Source: Roseobacter sp. MH60115 (GTDB lineage: Bacteria > Pseudomonadota > Alphaproteobacteria > Rhodobacterales > Rhodobacteraceae). From it: a DNA stretch of 64,000 nucleotides. The position numbers and the translations under genes are program-made. The stretch lies in the NCBI RefSeq assembly GCF_015644665.1, contig NZ_JADOBQ010000006.1, forward strand, positions 124,001 to 188,000, in the 5' to 3' direction. The notes under the pieces are model-generated. The model worked only from the letters and a program-made list of their open reading frames with translations, ran no database searches and had not been told where the DNA came from. Positions 60,302 to 64,000 of this stretch are shown one piece after another (the first letter of the stretch is position 1; each line of letters starts with the position of its first letter).

Positions 60302-60407
60302 GTCATCCGCCTGTACTATGTTGCTCGATTGCCGGTTTGCCCGACTTATGCGCGAACATACGCTGATTGCGGCACGGTGTCACTCAAAACGTCCCCGTTT
60401 GCGCAGC

Positions 60408-61412
60408 TTATCGCTGCCCGTTCAGCACCCGTGCCGCGGCTGGGGCGAAGTAGGTCAGGATCCCGTCACAGCCCGCACGTTTAAAGGCCATCAGGCTTTC
60501 CATCATGACTTTCTCGCCGTCGATCCAGCCATGTTCGGCGGCGGCCTGGATCATGCTGAATTCGCCTGACACCTGATAGGCATAGGTCGGCGCGCCAAAG
60601 GTCTCCTTCACGCGGCGGCAGATGTCGAGATAGGGCAGGCCAGGTTTCACCATGACCATATCCGCCCCCTCGCGCAGGTCCCGTTCGATGAGCCGCAGCG
60701 CCTCGTCCGAATTGCCGGGGTCCATCTGGTAGGTCTTCTTGTCCCCGGTGAGCGCGCCTGAGGCGCCAACGGCGTCACGGAACGGCCCATAGAAAGCCGA
60801 GGCGTATTTGGCCGAATAGCTCAGGATCATCACGTTCTGATGCCCCGCGGCCTCCAGCGCCTGCCGCATCGCGCCCACCCGCCCGTCCATCATATCCGAC
60901 GGCCCGATGATATCCGCGCCCGCCTCCGCCTGCGCCAGCGTCATCTTGACCAGCGCTTCGACCGTGCGGTCATTCACGATCTCGCCGTCTTCCACGAAAC
61001 CGTCATGCCCGTTGATGTTATAGGTATCGAGCGCCACATCCGTCATCACCGCGATGTCCGGCACCGCCTTCTTGATCGCACGGATGGCGCGGTTGGCATG
61101 GTTGTCCGGGTCCCAGGCCCCGGCGCAATCCTCCGTCCGCTCCTCGATCCCGGTATAGGGAAAGATGCAGATCGCCGGAATGCCCAGATCCGCTGCCTCC
61201 CGCGCCGCCTGCACAACCTTGTCGACGGAGCGGCGGAACACCCCCGGCATGGAGGGGATCGGCTCTTCAATGCCGGTGCCCGCGCGGACAAAAACCGGCC
61301 AGATGAAGTCATCCACGCTCAGGCTGTTTTCACGGGTCAGCGCGCGCACCGCCGGGCTTTGCCGGATGCGGCGCAGACGGGTTGCGGGAAAGGAGCTTTG
61401 AATGGGGCGCAT
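60408..61412 (-). CDS. hemB: delta-aminolevulinic acid dehydratase HemB
   Basis: HemB condenses two 5-aminolevulinate molecules to porphobilinogen in haem and vitamin B12 synthesis. Both Schiff-base lysines are visible, in SYSAKYASAFYGPFRDA and MVMVKPGLPYLDI. The start ATG gives MRPIQSSFPATRLRRIR; a longer frame runs to 61916 but its extra part is low-complexity and is not used. The zinc-site cysteines of other HemB types are not evident, consistent with the Mg-dependent class. 334 residues. Confidence 0.95.
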   Translation of the reverse strand: MRPIQSSFPATRLRRIRQSPAVRALTRENSLSVDDFIWPVFVRAGTGIEEPIPSMPGVFRRSVDKVVQAAREAADLGIPAICIFPYTGIEERTEDCAGAWDPDNHANRAIRAIKKAVPDIAVMTDVALDTYNINGHDGFVEDGEIVNDRTVEALVKMTLAQAEAGADIIGPSDMMDGRVGAMRQALEAAGHQNVMILSYSAKYASAFYGPFRDAVGASGALTGDKKTYQMDPGNSDEALRLIERDLREGADMVMVKPGLPYLDICRRVKETFGAPTYAYQVSGEFSMIQAAAEHGWIDGEKVMMESLMAFKRAGCDGILTYFAPAAARVLNGQR

Positions 61413-61532
61413 GGGAAATGTCCAGTTTGGGTGACACTTCATGACTGCCATGTATTTTTCGGCAAGCCAAGGGTAGGAATTGCCGCGCCCTATCGCTAAG
61501 AGGGTCAAAACACGTAACAAAAGCGTACCCCT

Positions 61533-62060
61533 TTGAGCTTTTACCAGAACGTTTTTGAACTGATAGACATGCGGTCTTTTTCGAACCTGTGGTTCTGGAT
61601 CGCACTGGCGGTTCTGTGGTCCACGGCCAGCCATTGGGTGCTGGGCGTGCCCTATGACATGGTGCTGCGCGCGCGCCGCTACGGCGGGCAGGCGGAACAG
61701 GACCTTGAGGATATGGTGCGGATCAACACCAACCGCCTGCTTTTCATCGGCAATGTTTCGGGGCTGTGGCTGCTGGGGCTGGGGTGTTTCCTGCTGACCG
61801 CGCTTGGCGTTCTGGGGTTTTTCTACGCGCTGGAGATCGCCCAGGCGCTCTTCCTCCTGGGGCTGCCGATGTCCATCGTGGGGCTGCTGTCGCTCTCCAC
61901 CGCCCGTCTGATCCAACAGGAGCTGTCAACCGGCGAGGCGCTGCGGCGCCGTCTGACGCGGCATCGGCTCTACGTGCAGATCATCGGGATGATCTCGATT
62001 TTCGTCACCGCACTCTGGGGCATGTATCAAAACCTCTCCATCAGCCCATTGAGCGGTTGA
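61533..62060 (+). CDS. conserved Rhodobacteraceae inner membrane protein
   Basis: The 175-residue protein has four hydrophobic segments (SNLWFWIALAVLWSTASHWV, LFIGNVSGLWLLGLGCFLLT, QALFLLGLPMSIVGLLSLST, and YVQIIGMISIFVTALWGMYQ) with a charged cytoplasmic loop (RARRYGGQAEQDLEDMVRIN). I recall similar proteins annotated 'component of SufBCD complex' in Rhodobacterales, but nothing in this sequence supports that role. The start TTG 61533 gives MSFYQNVFELIDMRSF; the alternative is ATG 61569. It immediately precedes mfd. Confidence 0.75.
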   Translation: MSFYQNVFELIDMRSFSNLWFWIALAVLWSTASHWVLGVPYDMVLRARRYGGQAEQDLEDMVRINTNRLLFIGNVSGLWLLGLGCFLLTALGVLGFFYALEIAQALFLLGLPMSIVGLLSLSTARLIQQELSTGEALRRRLTRHRLYVQIIGMISIFVTALWGMYQNLSISPLSG

Positions 62061-62093
62061 CACCACGCGGTCAAAGACCAATTGAGACAGGCC

Positions 62094-64000
62094 ATGGCTG
62101 ATCCAAAGCATATCACCGTCTCCGGCGTGCCCGAAGGGTATGACGCGCGCTTCCTGCTGGCCGAGCTGGAGCGGCAGGAGACGCCCATCCTGCACGTCGC
62201 GCGTGATGACAAGCGGCTGGCGGCGATGCGGGCAGCCCTGCGGTTTTTTGCGCCCGACATGCCGGTGGTGACCTTTCCCGGCTGGGATTGCCTGCCCTAT
62301 GACCGGGTCTCGCCCAACGCCGATATCTCCGCACAGCGCATGGCGACGCTGGCGGGGCTGGTGCATGGCATGCCGCAGCAGTTCATCCTGCTGACCACGC
62401 TGAACGCCGCGACCCAACGTGTGCCCGCGCGTGCGACCCTCAGGGATGCGGCCTTTACCGCCCGTGTGGGCGACCGCGTGGACGAAGCCGCCCTGCGCCG
62501 GTTTCTCGTGCGCATGGGGTTCGTGCAGAGCCCCACGGTCACCGAACCGGGCGACTATGCAATTCGCGGCGGCATCATCGACATTTACCCGCCGGGTGAT
62601 CTGGGACCGGTGCGGCTGGATTTCTTTGGCGATGTGCTCGACGGCGCGCGCCGTTTCGATGCGGCCACGCAGCGGACCACGGAAAAGCTTGATCTGGTGG
62701 AGCTGGCCCCGGTGTCGGAGGTCATTCTGGACGAGGCGGCAATCACCCGGTTCCGGCAGAACTACCGCATCGAATTCGGGGCTGCGGGCACCGATGATCC
62801 GCTTTACGAGGCCATCAGCGCGGGGCGCAAACACCAAGGGGCCGAGCATTGGCTGCCGTTTTTCCATGACAGGCTGGAGACGCTTTTCGATTATCTGCCC
62901 GATGCCGTCATCACCCTGGATGATCAGGTCACGCCCAGTCGGCTGGCCCGCTGGGAAAGCATCGCCGATCAATATGAGACCCGGCGGCTTGCCATGGCGA
63001 ACCGTTCCAAGATGGACAGCGTTTACAAACCGAGCCCGCCGGAGGCGCTTTATCTGGACGACGCCGCCTGGGAACGGGCAACAGCTGCCCGGCGCATGCT
63101 GCAACTGGCCGCGCTGCCACAACCGACGGGGCTGGGTGTCACGGATGCCGGTGCCCGTATCGGGCGCAGTTTCGCGCCAGAGCGCCAACAGGAGTCCCTG
63201 AGCCTCTTTGGCGCTCTGGCAGCACATATAAAGACCAAGATGGCCGAGGGGCCGGTCGTGATCGCCAGCTATTCCGAGGGTGCCCGTGAACGGCTGACCG
63301 GTCTGATCGAGGACGAAGGTGTGGCCGAGGCGATCCCGGTGCCCGATGCCACGCGCATCGGCAAACGCGGGCTGCACTTGGCGGTCTGGGCGCTGGAGCA
63401 TGGGTTCGAGGCGCCGGGCCTTACGGTGATTTCCGAGCAGGACGTGCTGGGCGACCGGCTGATCCGGCGCCCGGCCAAGAAACGCCGCGCGGAAAATTTC
63501 CTGACCGAGACGCAATCGCTCAGCCCCGGCGATCTGATCGTGCATGTCGACCACGGGATTGGTCGCTACAAGGGGCTGGAGGTGGTCACGGCCGCAGGGG
63601 CGGCGCATGAGTGTATCTTGCTGGAATATGCCGAAGGATCAAAGCTGTACCTGCCCGTCGAGAACATCGAATTGCTGTCGAAATACGGCCATGAAGAGGG
63701 GCTGCTCGACCGGTTGGGCGGCGGTGCGTGGCAGGCCAAGAAGGCGCGCCTCAAGGAGCGCATCCGCGAAGTTGCCGATAAGCTCATCCGCATTGCCGCC
63801 GAACGGGCGCTGCGCAAGGCGCCGGTGCTGGAGCCGCCGCCGGGCATGTGGGATGCCTTCTCCGCCCGCTTTCCCTATCAGGAAACCGATGATCAGCTGC
63901 GCGCCATCGGCGAGGTGATCGATGATTTGACCAGCGGCAACCCGATGGACCGTCTGGTGTGTGGTGATGTGGGCTTTGGCAAGACCGAAGTGGCCATGCG
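62094..64000 (+). CDS. mfd: transcription-repair coupling factor Mfd, 3' partial
   Basis: The frame from ATG 62094 runs 635 codons to the window edge without a stop. It begins MADPKHITVSGVPEGYDARF and shows the UvrB-homology module (TFPGWDCLPYDRVSPNADIS; GDYAIRGGIIDIYPPGDLGP), the RNA polymerase-interacting domain (SPGDLIVHVDHGIGRYKGLE) and the start of the RecG-like helicase, stopping at Walker A (GDVGFGKTEVAMR). Mfd removes stalled RNA polymerase and recruits UvrA. The helicase domain and C-terminal part lie outside the window. Confidence 0.93.
   Translation, partial: MADPKHITVSGVPEGYDARFLLAELERQETPILHVARDDKRLAAMRAALRFFAPDMPVVTFPGWDCLPYDRVSPNADISAQRMATLAGLVHGMPQQFILLTTLNAATQRVPARATLRDAAFTARVGDRVDEAALRRFLVRMGFVQSPTVTEPGDYAIRGGIIDIYPPGDLGPVRLDFFGDVLDGARRFDAATQRTTEKLDLVELAPVSEVILDEAAITRFRQNYRIEFGAAGTDDPLYEAISAGRKHQGAEHWLPFFHDRLETLFDYLPDAVITLDDQVTPSRLARWESIADQYETRRLAMANRSKMDSVYKPSPPEALYLDDAAWERATAARRMLQLAALPQPTGLGVTDAGARIGRSFAPERQQESLSLFGALAAHIKTKMAEGPVVIASYSEGARERLTGLIEDEGVAEAIPVPDATRIGKRGLHLAVWALEHGFEAPGLTVISEQDVLGDRLIRRPAKKRRAENFLTETQSLSPGDLIVHVDHGIGRYKGLEVVTAAGAAHECILLEYAEGSKLYLPVENIELLSKYGHEEGLLDRLGGGAWQAKKARLKERIREVADKLIRIAAERALRKAPVLEPPPGMWDAFSARFPYQETDDQLRAIGEVIDDLTSGNPMDRLVCGDVGFGKTEVAM

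Noticed and set aside
61926-63608. 560-codon minus-strand frame opposite mfd
   Set aside because: mfd on the plus strand has clear UvrB-like and helicase motifs; the minus frame has none.

Overview
The window reads as a chromosomal segment of a marine Roseobacter-group member of the Rhodobacteraceae (Alphaproteobacteria). The grounds are high-GC coding sequence with a sciP-ctrA pair, the ispDF/dusB-ntrB-ntrC-ntrY-ntrX-trkA-trkH-hfq-hflX order known from Rhodobacter relatives, small Rhodobacteraceae-type proteins (DUF6477, DUF6456, DUF1127), a Hint-domain protein and an MttB-like methyltransferase. I recognise no rRNA, tRNA, CRISPR array, insertion sequence or prophage. The species is not identifiable from what I can see.

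Layout. 1-3.9 kb: lipid A/fatty acid cluster (ompH/skp end, fabZ, lpxA, lpxI, lpxB). 4-6.3 kb: mnmA on the minus strand, then the cell-cycle pair sciP and ctrA. 6.4-10.7 kb: ligA and recG, followed by a 42-codon membrane-peptide gene behind a perfect alphaproteobacterial LexA box and a structured 3' region ending in a terminator. 11-18 kb: a cytoplasmic chemoreceptor, a NifU-like scaffold, hisI, gluQRS, a methyltransferase, trmFO with a folded leader, a thioesterase and a kelch protein. 18-21 kb: a DUF1127 gene divergent from a MocR regulator, then an AT-richer HEPN-like gene. 21-30.9 kb: rplM-rpsI, a Hint protein, TetR/ppk2, an alpha/beta hydrolase, an acetyl-type metA, a P-loop ATPase, two DMT exporters and a FadL-like porin. 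30.9-42 kb: guaA, mttB homologue, DUF6477, DUF6456, lipA, hpt, a COQ10-like protein, MmgE/PrpD, pncC, pgpA, ispF and ispD. 42-55.7 kb: nitrogen two-component systems, potassium uptake, hfq and hflX. 55.7-64 kb: a pseudouridine synthase, penicillin acylase, a HIBADH-type dehydrogenase, a SYLF lipoprotein, hemB, a small membrane protein and the first part of mfd, cut at its helicase Walker A motif.

Most of the window is housekeeping. The less ordinary features are: (i) the LexA-box-controlled 42-residue membrane peptide, which resembles in design the SOS-induced division inhibitor peptides of Caulobacter; (ii) a solitary HEPN-like gene with an R-N-x3-H motif behind a palindrome; (iii) nested inverted repeats over the ligA translation start, which also argue for a TTG start; (iv) a palindromic operator straddling the MocR start codon; (v) a foldable leader in front of trmFO; and (vi) NtrC and NtrX that both lack the GAFTGA loop needed to engage sigma-54.
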